Below, piece after piece: positions 50,727 through 59,625 of a stretch of 64,000 nt of DNA. The notes beneath the pieces were generated by a model that searched no databases, had not been told where the DNA came from, and saw only the letters and a list, made by a program, of their open reading frames with translations. Positions within the stretch are counted from its first letter, which is position 1. Each line of letters begins with the position of its first letter. The DNA is from CALAGB01 sp963789565 (GTDB lineage: Bacteria > Chloroflexota > Chloroflexia > Thermomicrobiales > Thermomicrobiaceae). Where the stretch lies: positions 372,001 to 436,000 of the forward strand of contig CAWBKX010000002.1 in the NCBI GenBank assembly GCA_963789565.1. Direction: 5' to 3'. A program made the translations under genes and the position numbers.

Positions 50727-52007
50727 GTGAGAGCGGTAGCTGAAGATACCACCCCCGCCGTTCGTCGTGGGTTCATTCTGCTCGCGATCATGACCGCGGC
50801 ATTCGGCATGGCCATGGCGACCCAGCAAAACATCGTCACCAACTACTTCGAGGACGTTCTCAAGCTTCAGGGGCCGCAGTTCGGCTACATCACGGCCATC
50901 CGCGAGGTACCTGGATTCCTCCTCATCTTCATCACCGCGCTTTTCTATCGCCTGTCAATTCCGCGGTTGACTGCACTGGCATTTGTTCTCCTGGCGATCG
51001 GATACGTGCTCTTCGGCGCGTCCACGTCATTTTGGACTGTCGCGCCCTGGGTCATCATCTCTTCCATGGGCTACCACACCGTGCTGCAGACGCAGTACGC
51101 CCTCGGCCTGAGCCTGACCACCGAAAACAAGAGTGGCAGCATTCTCGGAACCATGTCGGCCGTCAATTTTGGCGGCGGTCTCGCCGCCATGATCCTGGTC
51201 TTATTGGCGTTCCATTTTCACATCGTGAGCTATCGTCCGACCTTCATCATCGCCGGTGGTCTGGCGCTGGTGGCCAGCGTCGCGGTCTTCAGTTTCCCGA
51301 ATCTGCGAGACGGCGAAGAGGTCTTGCTGCAGACCAAACGCGAGAAGTTCGTCGTACGCCGTCCGTATCGTCTCTACTATTACCTTTCGCTGCTCGACGG
51401 GGCGCGCCAGCAGATCTTCTTCTCGTTCGGACTGTGGGTGCTGGTCAACCACTACGGGTTAGATGTACCGAAGATCAGCGGACTCCTCATTGCGGTGAAC
51501 CTGACCGCGATGCTCTCAGGTCGACGCATCGGCCGCATGATCGACGCCTATGGCGAAAAGCGCATCATCGGCATTATCAACGTCGCCTATATCGTGGCTC
51601 TGGGTGGGTACGCGCTCGTTCAGAACGTCTATTTTGCCGGACTGTGCTACGCGATCTACACCTTCATCATGCCCCTGTCATCTGTGGGATCGGCGACCTA
51701 CCTGCGAAAGGTGGCGGCATCCGATGACGTGGCCCCGTCGTTGGCAATGGGGGTCAGCCTGCAGCACGCCGCGGCGATCGTGGTTCCGATCACCACCGGC
51801 TTCATCCTCAATTTCGTTGGGTATCAGGTGCCGTTTTTGATCGCCTGTGTCTTCGCCTGCATGGCCGTGGTCGTCACTCGTCGGCTCGACCCAGCCACGC
51901 AGAAAGCGCCTGCGCGCATCGCCGAGGACGAGGCCAGAGCCAACAGAAAAAGCGCTCTCCCTCCGTTGGAGGGAGAGGCATCCGGGTTGGCCGTTCCCGG
52001 CAAGTAG
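50727..52007 (+). CDS. MFS transporter
   Basis: A 426-aa permease with about 12 hydrophobic segments in two halves, for example RGFILLAIMTAAFGMAMA, LLIFITALFYRL and RLTALAFVLLAIGYVLFG in the first, and MLSGRRIGRMIDAYGEKR at the equivalent of the cytosolic loop 8-9 motif in the second. The substrate cannot be read from the sequence. GTG 50727 has GGAG upstream; ATG 50658 and an open frame to 50610 are alternatives. The last 35 residues are non-membrane and partly encoded by an inverted repeat. Confidence 0.85.
   Translation: MRAVAEDTTPAVRRGFILLAIMTAAFGMAMATQQNIVTNYFEDVLKLQGPQFGYITAIREVPGFLLIFITALFYRLSIPRLTALAFVLLAIGYVLFGASTSFWTVAPWVIISSMGYHTVLQTQYALGLSLTTENKSGSILGTMSAVNFGGGLAAMILVLLAFHFHIVSYRPTFIIAGGLALVASVAVFSFPNLRDGEEVLLQTKREKFVVRRPYRLYYYLSLLDGARQQIFFSFGLWVLVNHYGLDVPKISGLLIAVNLTAMLSGRRIGRMIDAYGEKRIIGIINVAYIVALGGYALVQNVYFAGLCYAIYTFIMPLSSVGSATYLRKVAASDDVAPSLAMGVSLQHAAAIVVPITTGFILNFVGYQVPFLIACVFACMAVVVTRRLDPATQKAPARIAEDEARANRKSALPPLEGEASGLAVPGK
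51955..51977. repeat. 10-bp inverted repeat inside the end of the MFS gene
   Basis: CTCTCCCTCC-GTT-GGAGGGAGAG is a perfect stem of the kind seen in scattered short genomic repeats. It encodes part of the odd C-terminal tail (ALPPLEGEAS). Confidence 0.6.
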
Positions 52008-52033
52008 TCAGGTGCCGCGCAATTCAGACGGTG

Positions 52034-52891
52034 TCAGGCAGCCGACCAGGTGCTAGCAAACTGGTCGCCTCCGTCGCACTTCACGCGGCCCTCAGATTCC
52101 AGCTTGATCAAGTGGGCCAGCACGGTTGCCCCCGCCGCGCGCCGAAAATGGGGCAGCACATCCGGGTAGAGCTGTGTCACCATCTCTTCGATGCTGGCGG
52201 GTCCTTGCTCGACGACCTCGAAGATTTCCCGCTCACGGTTCGAACGCCGCTCGATGTACTGATCGAACAGCCCTTCAGGATCGGTCAGGGTCGGTCCGTG
52301 CCCCGGAATAACCGCCGAAGGACGCAAAGACTTGGCCAAACGCAGAGATTCGAAGTATTCGCTCATCCGTCCGTGTGGTGGGAAGATGCCCACGGTGCCA
52401 TGCCCCGACACCAGATCGCCCGCGATCATCATACGCGATTCTGGCTCGATCAATGAGACGTGCCCAGGTGAGTGACCAGGTGTGTCAAAGACCTCAAGAC
52501 GGCCGCCGTCGATCTCGACCGACATCCCTCCATGCAGCTCTTCGTCGACCTGATCCCACGACAGGCCCTTGAACTGCTCCAGAATCGGGCGCTCCTTGGG
52601 ATTGAGCATCACTGGGCAGCTCAACGCATCTTTCAGTGCCGCGGCGGCGACGGCGTGATCTGGATGGCTGTGGGTGAGCACGATAGCCTTGACGCGCGGA
52701 TTGCCGCGCTCGGACAGCGCTTTGAGGAAGATTTCGGCGCCCTCGGCATCGCCAGGATCGATGATCAGCGCTTCGTTGGTTCCGACGATGCAGCCGTTGG
52801 TCGGCTGATCGCTCATAAAGCCCGAATTCGGCACTTCCACGACGTCGATTTTCAAGCTTGCTGTCAATTGCCTGCCTTTACCCATTCTCAC
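52034..52891 (-). CDS. Metallo-beta-lactamase-fold hydrolase (LACTB2-like)
   Basis: A 285-aa MBL protein. The metal ligands are THSHPDH, DTPGHSPGHVS, the Asp in IAGDLVSG and the His in PGHGPTL. A winged-helix domain follows (about 205-280: EIFEVVEQGPASIEEMVTQLY in parts), as in LACTB2-type enzymes. These act on RNA or thioesters; the reaction here is not determined. It is 40 bp downstream of the Fe-S oxidoreductase and ends the etf operon. The start is GTG 52891 or ATG 52885. Confidence 0.88.
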   Translation of the reverse strand: MRMGKGRQLTASLKIDVVEVPNSGFMSDQPTNGCIVGTNEALIIDPGDAEGAEIFLKALSERGNPRVKAIVLTHSHPDHAVAAAALKDALSCPVMLNPKERPILEQFKGLSWDQVDEELHGGMSVEIDGGRLEVFDTPGHSPGHVSLIEPESRMMIAGDLVSGHGTVGIFPPHGRMSEYFESLRLAKSLRPSAVIPGHGPTLTDPEGLFDQYIERRSNREREIFEVVEQGPASIEEMVTQLYPDVLPHFRRAAGATVLAHLIKLESEGRVKCDGGDQFASTWSAA

Positions 52892-52931
52892 CTGACGTCA
52901 TTGGTCGCAGGTGAGATTCAAACAACGTGTT

Positions 52932-55073
52932 TCACTCCTGCTCGGTCGCAGGACCCTCATCTGATTCGACCTGTGAGTCCGGAGTGCCGGTCGCCGTGGC
53001 GGGCACAATCATCGCATCGGCGATCAACTCCGCGATGTCTCGCACAGCGAACGTCTCCTCGGCACCAACTCCGCGAATGCCGTCTTCGAACATGGTCATG
53101 CAGAACGGACAGGCCGCGGCCAACATCTCCGCTCCGGTCTCGATGGCTTCGCGGACTCGCGCTTGATTGATGCGCTGGCCGGTGCGCTCTTCCATGAACA
53201 TGCGCCCGCCACCGCCGCCACAGCAGAAGGACGTGTTGCGGTTGCGACGCATTTCGGTGAGCTCGACTCCCGGGAGTGACGTCACGACGTTGCGCGGATC
53301 GTCGAACACCTTGTTGTAGCGGCCCAGATAGCATGGGTCGTGATACGTCACCTTTCCTCGCGCAACGGCAGACTGAGGATCGAGTTTGATGCGCCCTTCG
53401 TCGATCAGCTGACTGATCAGTTGGCTATGGTGCACGACTTCGTAGTTGCCGCCAATCTGCGGAAACTCGTTCTTGATGGCGTTGAAACAGTGCGGACACG
53501 CCGTGACGATCTTCTTGACCGAATATGAGTTCAACGTCTCGACAGTCTGCTGCGCCATCATTTGCGCCAGATATTCGTTTCCGACGCGACGTGCCGGATC
53601 TCCGGTGCAGGTCTCTTCTTTGCCCAAAATGGCGAAGTTGATCCCAGCGTGCTGGAGAATACGTGCGAGCGCCACCGTCGTGCGTTGATTGCGTGAATCG
53701 AATGATCCCAGACATCCGACGAAGAACAGGACCTCGACTTCCTGATCGGTTTCCAGCTCGGCCATCTCGGGCACCGGCTGATCGAGGCGTCGAGTCCATT
53801 GCGCCCGCTGGTTGGGCGGCATCTGGTATGGGCTGGCGACACGTTCCAGATTGTTGAAGACGTTGACGAGCTCGCTCGGGAAATCGCTCTGCTCAAGGAC
53901 GAGATTGCGCCGCATGCCGACAATGAGCGGCACGTGCTCGATGTAGACGGGGCACTGCTGCATGCAGGCGCCGCAGGTCGTGCAGTCCCAGATCTCTTCG
54001 GTCGAGACCACGCCGCCAAGTAGATCGCGGTCCGGGCCGGCGCCCCAGCGATAACGTGCTGAGTTGGCTCCTTCACCGAGCTCACCGGAGAAGACCCCCC
54101 CGCGGTCGGCCAGGTAACCTGTCAGCTCGAGCACAAGGTCACGCGGTCGAAGCGCCTTGCCGGTGTTGAACGTTGGACAATATTCGAGGCATCGCCCGCA
54201 GTGCATGCACGCATCAACGTTCATCAGCTGTGCCCAGGTGAAATCCTCGAGCTTGGCGACGCCGAACGTCTCGGCCTCTTCGATGTTCACGATGGGTTCG
54301 AGCTCACCCAGCGGTTTGAGGCGTCGGAAGAAGACATTTGCCAAACTGGTGAAGGGGTGGATCATCTTGCTGTAGGCGAAATAGCTCAGGAACGCGAACG
54401 TCGTGGCGAAGTGCACCCACCAGTTGGCCTGGTGAACGGCTTCCAGCCACCCGCTGGGCACGCCTCGCAGTGATAGTGATAGCGGATACGAAACGAATGA
54501 CCATGGCCCCCATGGATCGCGCACCACGGCCAGTCGTAACGCTTGCAACGTGAATCCCTGAACGGCGAGGACCAGCAAGAAGGACAACAGAACGATGTCG
54601 TCGGCACTGGTGTCCTTGACGCGCGAGGGCTCGATCAGTCGCTTGTAGAAGGCCATCAGCACGCCGACGATGAGCATCAGGCCAGCAAGGTTCATGGCGA
54701 GCTTGTAGCCAAGATAGAAATCGCCGTGATAAAAGCTGAAATTGAAGAGTGGAACGGTAATGTCGTCTTCGATCATCACGATGATCGTGCCGATCAGCAG
54801 GGTAACGAAGCCCCAGAAGATCAGCAGGTGCATCACCCCGCCATACACGTTCTTTCGGCGTGTAATGCGCCCATGCATGATGCTTTGCGTGAACGCGCTT
54901 CGAGCGCGGGTCCACCACTGGTTGAAGCGGTCTTCGGGCTGCCCGATTCGCCACATGCCAACGCGCCGGGCCAGTCCCCAAGTGAGAAACGCGACAGGGA
55001 TAACCAGCAACGCGTAGATCGCGGCACGGCCCGCTGAGTCGACGTTCCAGAGAATCTCACGAGTGGGGATCAC
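52932..55073 (-). CDS. Membrane Fe-S oxidoreductase, ETF:menaquinone oxidoreductase (EMO) type
   Basis: A 713-aa fusion. The N-terminal part (about 1-260) has six hydrophobic helices, resembling the b-type cytochrome of NarI/HdrE. Two ferredoxin-like [4Fe-4S] sites follow: CMHCGRCLEYCP and CTTCGACMQQCP. Two CCG domains are then present: VGCLGSFD...ETCTGDPARR and CPHCFNA...HDPCYLGRY...FCCGGGGG. This layout matches the DUF224-type enzymes shown in other bacteria to pass electrons from reduced ETF to menaquinone. Co-location with etfB and etfA supports that role. The GTG/ATG at 55073 overlaps the upstream 166-aa gene by 4 nt. The tail is acidic. Confidence 0.88.
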   Translation of the reverse strand: MIPTREILWNVDSAGRAAIYALLVIPVAFLTWGLARRVGMWRIGQPEDRFNQWWTRARSAFTQSIMHGRITRRKNVYGGVMHLLIFWGFVTLLIGTIIVMIEDDITVPLFNFSFYHGDFYLGYKLAMNLAGLMLIVGVLMAFYKRLIEPSRVKDTSADDIVLLSFLLVLAVQGFTLQALRLAVVRDPWGPWSFVSYPLSLSLRGVPSGWLEAVHQANWWVHFATTFAFLSYFAYSKMIHPFTSLANVFFRRLKPLGELEPIVNIEEAETFGVAKLEDFTWAQLMNVDACMHCGRCLEYCPTFNTGKALRPRDLVLELTGYLADRGGVFSGELGEGANSARYRWGAGPDRDLLGGVVSTEEIWDCTTCGACMQQCPVYIEHVPLIVGMRRNLVLEQSDFPSELVNVFNNLERVASPYQMPPNQRAQWTRRLDQPVPEMAELETDQEVEVLFFVGCLGSFDSRNQRTTVALARILQHAGINFAILGKEETCTGDPARRVGNEYLAQMMAQQTVETLNSYSVKKIVTACPHCFNAIKNEFPQIGGNYEVVHHSQLISQLIDEGRIKLDPQSAVARGKVTYHDPCYLGRYNKVFDDPRNVVTSLPGVELTEMRRNRNTSFCCGGGGGRMFMEERTGQRINQARVREAIETGAEMLAAACPFCMTMFEDGIRGVGAEETFAVRDIAELIADAMIVPATATGTPDSQVESDEGPATEQE

Positions 55074-55570
55074 GCGGACTCCTCCGCATTGGAATGTCCA
55101 TTCGCCGATGAGGACGGTCGGGCAACGCGATCGCGCGTGGCATGCACTGACAGAATTGCGGCGAGCGCGGTTCCCACTGTGAAAATGAGTCCAAAGAAGA
55201 CCCCGAGCGCAACCAGCGCCGTATCCTTTGCGTCCCCGCCACCGACGACGGGTCCAAGCGTCGCGCTACCCATTGCCAGCAACGCGGGAGTGGCGATCAC
55301 CACCGCACAAACAAGGGCGATCCAGGTGCGCCAAGAACTCAGCCTGGCCCAAACTCCACTGCGGGCCGGCTGCGAAAACCCGACCGCTGCTCCGCCCGCC
55401 GCTGCCCCGATGGTGATGAGTACGGCTCCCGGAAGCCTCGTTTGGCCCCAGTTCTCGACAACGCCGAGGATGATGAGCGCGATCCCGCACAGCACGACAA
55501 CGCCACCAGCAATCGCCGTCTGGCGCACTTTCGTCTGCTCACCCGACCAGATCCCGCTCAAATACGACAA
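55070..55570 (-). CDS. Four-helix membrane protein of unknown function, coupled to EMO
   Basis: A 166-aa protein with four predicted transmembrane helices: AIAGGVVVLCGIALIILGVV, LPGAVLITIGAAAGGAAVGF, TWIALVCAVVIATPALLAMG and TALVALGVFFGLIFTVGTAL. Both ends are hydrophilic. No Cys or His pair for redox centres is conserved-looking, so it is not an obvious heme protein. The 4-nt overlap with the EMO gene suggests a small accessory subunit made in step with it. I do not recognise a family. Confidence 0.75.
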   Translation of the reverse strand: MSYLSGIWSGEQTKVRQTAIAGGVVVLCGIALIILGVVENWGQTRLPGAVLITIGAAAGGAAVGFSQPARSGVWARLSSWRTWIALVCAVVIATPALLAMGSATLGPVVGGGDAKDTALVALGVFFGLIFTVGTALAAILSVHATRDRVARPSSSANGHSNAEESA

Positions 55571-55633
55571 TTCAGCTCCAGGTCGTATCGAAATTCACTG
55601 CGATGACAGAGTTAGCCGGCCTCAGCCGTCAAG

Positions 55634-56590
55634 CTAACCGCGTAGCGCTTCTGTCAGCTTTGGGATGACCGTCAGCGCGTCGCCCACCACGCCAAGATCA
55701 GCGTGCTCGAAGATGGGCGCATCGGGGTCGGTATTGACGGCGATGATGTGCTTGCTGCTCCCCATTCCGGCGATGTGCTGAATGGCTCCCGAGATGCCGC
55801 ATGCAACGTACAGTTCCGGCTTGACCGTCTTGCCGGTCTGCCCAACCTGATGGCTATACGGGATCCAACCCGCATCAACGACCGCCCGACTCGCGCCCAC
55901 GGCGGCGCCGAGTTCTTTGGCCAATGCCTCGACGACGGCGAAATTCTCGGCCTTGCCGAGTCCACGGCCGCCTGAAACGATGATTGACGCTTCCTCGAGA
56001 TTGGGACCTTCGGCCGACTGCTCGACCGTCTCCAGAATCTTCACTCGGCAGGCGGCCTGATCGACTGCGATGTCGATCTTGCGCACTTCCGCCGATCCGC
56101 CCACCGCCTCGGCCGTAAAGGACTTGGGCCGCACCTGCACGATGGCCGGGCCATCGCCATCTAACGTCACGGTGCCAATGCTTTCGGCTCCGTACGGAAC
56201 GCTCACCCGCATACTGTCGCCGTCGAACGCGATGTTGGTCGCATTGGCGATGACACCAACCCCCAGCTTACCCACCAGGCGCGCCTGCACGTCGCGAGCA
56301 GCGAACGTGCTCGGAAAGAGGATCAGGTCCGGGTGCTCCGCTTCAACGAGCTGTGCCAGCGTCGCGGCCTGCGGCTCCGCCACATATTCTTCGTAGGCCG
56401 CGTCGTCACCGTGGAAGACAACGCCCGCTCCATGCTCCCCGAGCTGCGAGATCGCTTCGTCCGAGGCCGGGCCAAGCAGAATCGCCTCGGCGGAACCCAG
56501 TGACCGCGCGGGGACGAGAAGCTCGAGCGTGAGGCGATGCGGCATGCCCTGAGAGAGATCGGTCCAGACCCAAATTCGCGGTGAGGCCAT
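55634..56590 (-). CDS. etfA: Electron transfer flavoprotein alpha subunit
   Basis: A 318-aa protein. The N-terminal domain is divergent. The C-terminal FAD domain is classic: VSGGRGLGKAENFAVVEALA (split), GAAVGASRAVVDAGW, SHQVGQTGKTV, YVACGISGAIQHIAGM and INTDPDAPIF-like VNTDPDAPIFEHADLGVVGD. It accepts electrons from acyl-CoA dehydrogenases. ATG 56590 has AGGAGAA at 8 nt. Confidence 0.95.
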   Translation of the reverse strand: MASPRIWVWTDLSQGMPHRLTLELLVPARSLGSAEAILLGPASDEAISQLGEHGAGVVFHGDDAAYEEYVAEPQAATLAQLVEAEHPDLILFPSTFAARDVQARLVGKLGVGVIANATNIAFDGDSMRVSVPYGAESIGTVTLDGDGPAIVQVRPKSFTAEAVGGSAEVRKIDIAVDQAACRVKILETVEQSAEGPNLEEASIIVSGGRGLGKAENFAVVEALAKELGAAVGASRAVVDAGWIPYSHQVGQTGKTVKPELYVACGISGAIQHIAGMGSSKHIIAVNTDPDAPIFEHADLGVVGDALTVIPKLTEALRG

Positions 56591-56628
56591 TGGTTTCTCC
56601 TGTTCGTTTCGAATTGTCTTGCGCCGGT

Positions 56629-57126
56629 CTATATTTCTTCTTGAGTAACGGTAACTCGCACGGAACAACCACCGTTGCTGACATATTGAACGGCTGGATG
56701 GTCCTCCACCGCGCGGAAGAAGGCGTCAAGATTTTCAGCCTCGTTTGCGCCGCCCATATTCATCGACCAGTAGGACCCTTTGAGCGCTCGAAGCTCCTCA
56801 GTCGGCTCACACGTGAATTGCAGTCGAAGCTGTTCCATATGGTCGTACTCTCCGTCGATCTCAATCGAGAACTGGCGAACAAGATCAAGCATGAACATCG
56901 GATGATCGGACAGATGTGCAAATTGATAAACACCCCACTCGAACAATAACTCTAAATCAGGAGCATCTCCGACTGGAAGCCCTGCAAATTCTTTGAACAC
57001 TCGGCACGCGTCAGTGACCGATACAGAATTCACCTTGCTGGAATGGGACTCGAGCATCTGTTGAAAACGCAATTCGGTTGTCGACGTTGTGAGTGGTTGC
57101 GATTCTAACGTGGCAATGTCTCCCAA
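56629..57126 (-). CDS. Protein of unknown function between etfB and etfA
   Basis: A 165-aa frame that I do not recognise. It is acidic, with an HMEQLRLQFTCEP helix and a C-terminal beta-type stretch VQYVSNGGCSVRVTV. The DNA looks less GC-rich than its surroundings, and the protein uses TTA codons that are scarce nearby. The start is doubtful: TTG 57126 has no ribosome site, and ATG 57057 is an alternative. It fits exactly between etfB (12 bp) and etfA (38 bp), which are normally adjacent. It may be an acquired gene of unrelated function. Confidence 0.55.
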   Translation of the reverse strand: MGDIATLESQPLTTSTTELRFQQMLESHSSKVNSVSVTDACRVFKEFAGLPVGDAPDLELLFEWGVYQFAHLSDHPMFMLDLVRQFSIEIDGEYDHMEQLRLQFTCEPTEELRALKGSYWSMNMGGANEAENLDAFFRAVEDHPAVQYVSNGGCSVRVTVTQEEI

Positions 57127-57138
57127 TCGGCCGACGAA

Positions 57139-57924
57139 CTAGACGATCTGTAAGCTCTTGAGATAGGCCACGATCTCGCTGACGCTATCGCCGCTGCCAT
57201 CGTCGACGATCTTGCGCACGTGCTTTTCCTGATGCGTCTGATCGATGGATACGACTCGTTCGCGCGCCCCTGCTTCGCCTACTGAGTCACCATCGATTCC
57301 GAGCGACTGAAGATCTACCCGATCGACTTGCTTCTTCTTCGCCTGCATCATCCCTTTGAACGACGGGTAGCGTGGTTCACCAATGCTGGCTGTCACGGTC
57401 AGGAGCGCGGGCATCTCCGCTTGAATGGTGCGATATCCGAGTTCCGTGTCCTGCTGCGCAGAGATGGTCGAACCTTCGACGGTCACCGATCGGGCGAACG
57501 CCACCATGGGCAGATCGAGCTGTTCGGCCAGCGCACCTGGAACCATGCCCGTATACGCGTCTGTGCTCTCTGTGGCACAGATCACCAGGTCCGGTGCTTC
57601 CTTCTTAACCGCGGCAGCCAACGCACGGACGGTTCCCGTCACATCACTTCCTGCGAGTCCGTCGTCCGAGATCAGTATCGAGCGGTCGATGCCCATCGCC
57701 ATGGCGCGACGCAGAGCTTCATCGGCGACATCGGGACCCATTGTGACAGCGACCGTTTCGCCGCCGTGCTCTTCCACCAGTCGCAAAGCGGTTTCAACGC
57801 TGAATTCATCCGAGGGATCAAGTATCGATTGCCCCTGGCCACGAATCAGCCGCCGAGTTTCTGGGCTGACCGTCATCGGCATGTTTGGATCTGGGATGTG
57901 CTTGACGCAGACACAGATTTTCAT
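57139..57924 (-). CDS. etfB: Electron transfer flavoprotein beta subunit
   Basis: A 261-aa AANH-fold protein: MKICVCVKHIPDPNMPMTV, DEFSVETALRLVEEHGGETV, VTMGPDVADEALRRAMAMGID (in parts) and YTGMVPGALAEQLDLPMVA. The C-terminus PALLTVTASIGEPRYPSFKGM and MQAKKK is family-typical. It pairs with EtfA to bind FAD and AMP. ATG 57924; the frame upstream to 58002 is not conserved-looking. Confidence 0.95.
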   Translation of the reverse strand: MKICVCVKHIPDPNMPMTVSPETRRLIRGQGQSILDPSDEFSVETALRLVEEHGGETVAVTMGPDVADEALRRAMAMGIDRSILISDDGLAGSDVTGTVRALAAAVKKEAPDLVICATESTDAYTGMVPGALAEQLDLPMVAFARSVTVEGSTISAQQDTELGYRTIQAEMPALLTVTASIGEPRYPSFKGMMQAKKKQVDRVDLQSLGIDGDSVGEAGARERVVSIDQTHQEKHVRKIVDDGSGDSVSEIVAYLKSLQIV

Positions 57925-58079
57925 ACGAGTGAGGTAGTCCTTCCGATTGCTCCGTTTCGACGCGGAAGCAGATATGAGAGCGTATTGCTTGTGACGAGAC
58001 ATCGCGCTGAGCGTCGTGACTCCGTCATTCCGTGCCGATTCCCCAATCGGAATGCGGAGATTGTGAGCTTTTGGGCGAT

Positions 58080-58107
58080 CATATAGTAACCCTCTTCAAG
58101 TTTTCAA
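58080..58107 (-). promoter_or_regulatory. Putative promoter of the etf operon
   Basis: Minus strand: TTGAAA (58107-58102), 16-bp spacer, TATATG (58085-58080). The leader to etfB would be about 150 nt. Confidence 0.4.
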
Positions 58108-58171
58108 CAAACAGCTCCCATGGTCCACTTCATCCTTTGTGCATATGACGGTCCAGTTCTGCCAATTCGTG

Positions 58172-58200
58172 TTGACGCGTTTCGCGGAACGGGGTAGCGT
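58172..58200 (+). promoter_or_regulatory. Putative promoter of the acyl-CoA dehydrogenase operon
   Basis: TTGACG (58172-58177), 17-bp spacer, TAGCGT (58195-58200). The -35 is good; the -10 is moderate. Confidence 0.4.
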
Positions 58201-58373
58201 ATTCTCAGACAGAAAGGACGAGACGAGAGAACCGCAACGACCGGCTCGGGCCGGAGACTTCGCCTATAACCTTTGAACCGGATTCGCTGGGCGACCAGAT
58301 TACCGCGACCGAGCATGGTGCCGAGAATAGTTCCCGCCTTCGCGACGGGAGCTCGATCAGGGAGGTTCCCCGT

Positions 58374-59624
58374 ATGGACCTGAATTACACGGCGGAGGAC
58401 CAGGCATTTCGACTCACAGTCCGCCAATGGCTACGCGAAAACATGCCCCAAAAGAGGCCAGACACACTTGACGAAAAGCGAGCCTGGCACACCAAACTCT
58501 ATGAAGCGGGCTACCTCGGTATGGGCTGGCCGAAAGAGTACGGTGGCCAGGAGGCTCGGCCCATGGAGCAGGCTATCGTTGGCGAAGAACTGGCACGCGC
58601 CGGAGCTCCGGCTTCTCTTAACGGCCTCGGCATATCGATCATGGCCCCCACTCTCATCCATCATGGCACAGAGCACCAAAAACAGGAGCACGTCAAGAAC
58701 ATCCTGACGGCCGAGGAGATCTGGTGTCAGCTCTACTCGGAGCCAAACTCCGGATCCGACCTCGCCAGCCTTCAGTGTCGAGCCGATGTGGACGGTGACG
58801 AATTCGTTATCAACGGGCAGAAGATCTGGACGAGCGGCGCCTACCAGTCGGACTGGGGAATGATGTTGGCTCGCACCGATCGTAACGCTCCGAAGCACCA
58901 GGGCATCTCCTGCATCATGATCGACATGAATGCTCCTGGCGTCGAAGTTCGCCCGCTGAAGCAAATCAGCGGGAGCCAGGAGTTCTGCGAGGTCTTCTTC
59001 ACCAACGTGCGCGTGCCCGCCGACAATCTGGTAGGCGAGATGAACTCCGGCTGGCGCATCGCACAAACGACCCTTGGCTACGAGCGAGGGGGCAACGCGC
59101 TGAGTCGCGTCTCGCGATTGCAGCACTCATTCGAGCGGTTGACGGAAGTCGCACACACGTTGCGCGTCGATGGCACCAAGGCGATCGACGATCCGATCAT
59201 CCGGCAGAAGATGGGACAGATCTACTCCGAGATCGAAGTGCTGCGCTACGCGTCGCTTCGGATCCTGAGCACGCTGGAAAAGGGGCAACGGCCCGGTCCG
59301 GAGTCCTCTATCGCCAAGCTCCACTATTCCGAGCTCGACAAGCATGTGCAGGAGATGGTTCTGGACATTCTCGGGCCGTATGGCCAGCAGATCGGCGGCG
59401 CGCCGAAGGACTTCATGTTCGACCAGGAAGCCGACGGATACGGTGAAGCCGGCACCTGGGCGCACACGTTCCTCTATTCGCGCGCAGGGACGATTTACGC
59501 CGGATCGTCCGAAATCCAGAAAAACATCCTCGGCGAGCGGGTCCTTGGTCTTCCGAAAGAGGTTCGAGCCGACCGGATCGCCGCCGCGCAGAAGGCCGGC
59601 GCCGGTGCGGAGGGGGATAACTGA
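58374..59624 (+). CDS. Acyl-CoA dehydrogenase (first of an adjacent pair)
   Basis: A 416-aa FAD-dependent dehydrogenase. GMGWPKEYGGQEARPMEQ, CQLYSEPNSGSDLASLQ, VNGQKIWTSGAYQSDWGM-like INGQKIWTSGAY and SSEIQKNILGERVLGLP are family signatures. The form resembles the alpha partners of heteromeric acyl-CoA dehydrogenases known from actinobacterial steroid side-chain degradation. ATG 58374 has GGGAGG at 8 nt. It is followed after one base by the second dehydrogenase. Confidence 0.93.
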   Translation: MDLNYTAEDQAFRLTVRQWLRENMPQKRPDTLDEKRAWHTKLYEAGYLGMGWPKEYGGQEARPMEQAIVGEELARAGAPASLNGLGISIMAPTLIHHGTEHQKQEHVKNILTAEEIWCQLYSEPNSGSDLASLQCRADVDGDEFVINGQKIWTSGAYQSDWGMMLARTDRNAPKHQGISCIMIDMNAPGVEVRPLKQISGSQEFCEVFFTNVRVPADNLVGEMNSGWRIAQTTLGYERGGNALSRVSRLQHSFERLTEVAHTLRVDGTKAIDDPIIRQKMGQIYSEIEVLRYASLRILSTLEKGQRPGPESSIAKLHYSELDKHVQEMVLDILGPYGQQIGGAPKDFMFDQEADGYGEAGTWAHTFLYSRAGTIYAGSSEIQKNILGERVLGLPKEVRADRIAAAQKAGAGAEGDN

Positions 59625-59625
59625 G

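Larger units (their letters stand above)
57925..58373. other. 449-bp intergenic region between etfB and the acyl-CoA dehydrogenase operon
   Basis: I see no credible gene here. Reading frames overlapping the flanking starts lack ribosome sites. The region holds the two divergent putative promoters at 58080-58107 (minus) and 58172-58200 (plus) and leaves leaders of about 150 and 165 nt. Shared regulation of the two operons is plausible. Confidence 0.5.

Noticed and set aside
50571..50842. Minus-strand frames opposite the MFS start
   Set aside because: They overlap the transporter N-terminus and the thioesterase upstream region; composition is shadow-like.
58104..58427. 107-aa minus-strand frame between the etf and dehydrogenase operons
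   Set aside because: It overlaps the start of a certain gene, lacks a ribosome site and is Arg-rich without pattern.
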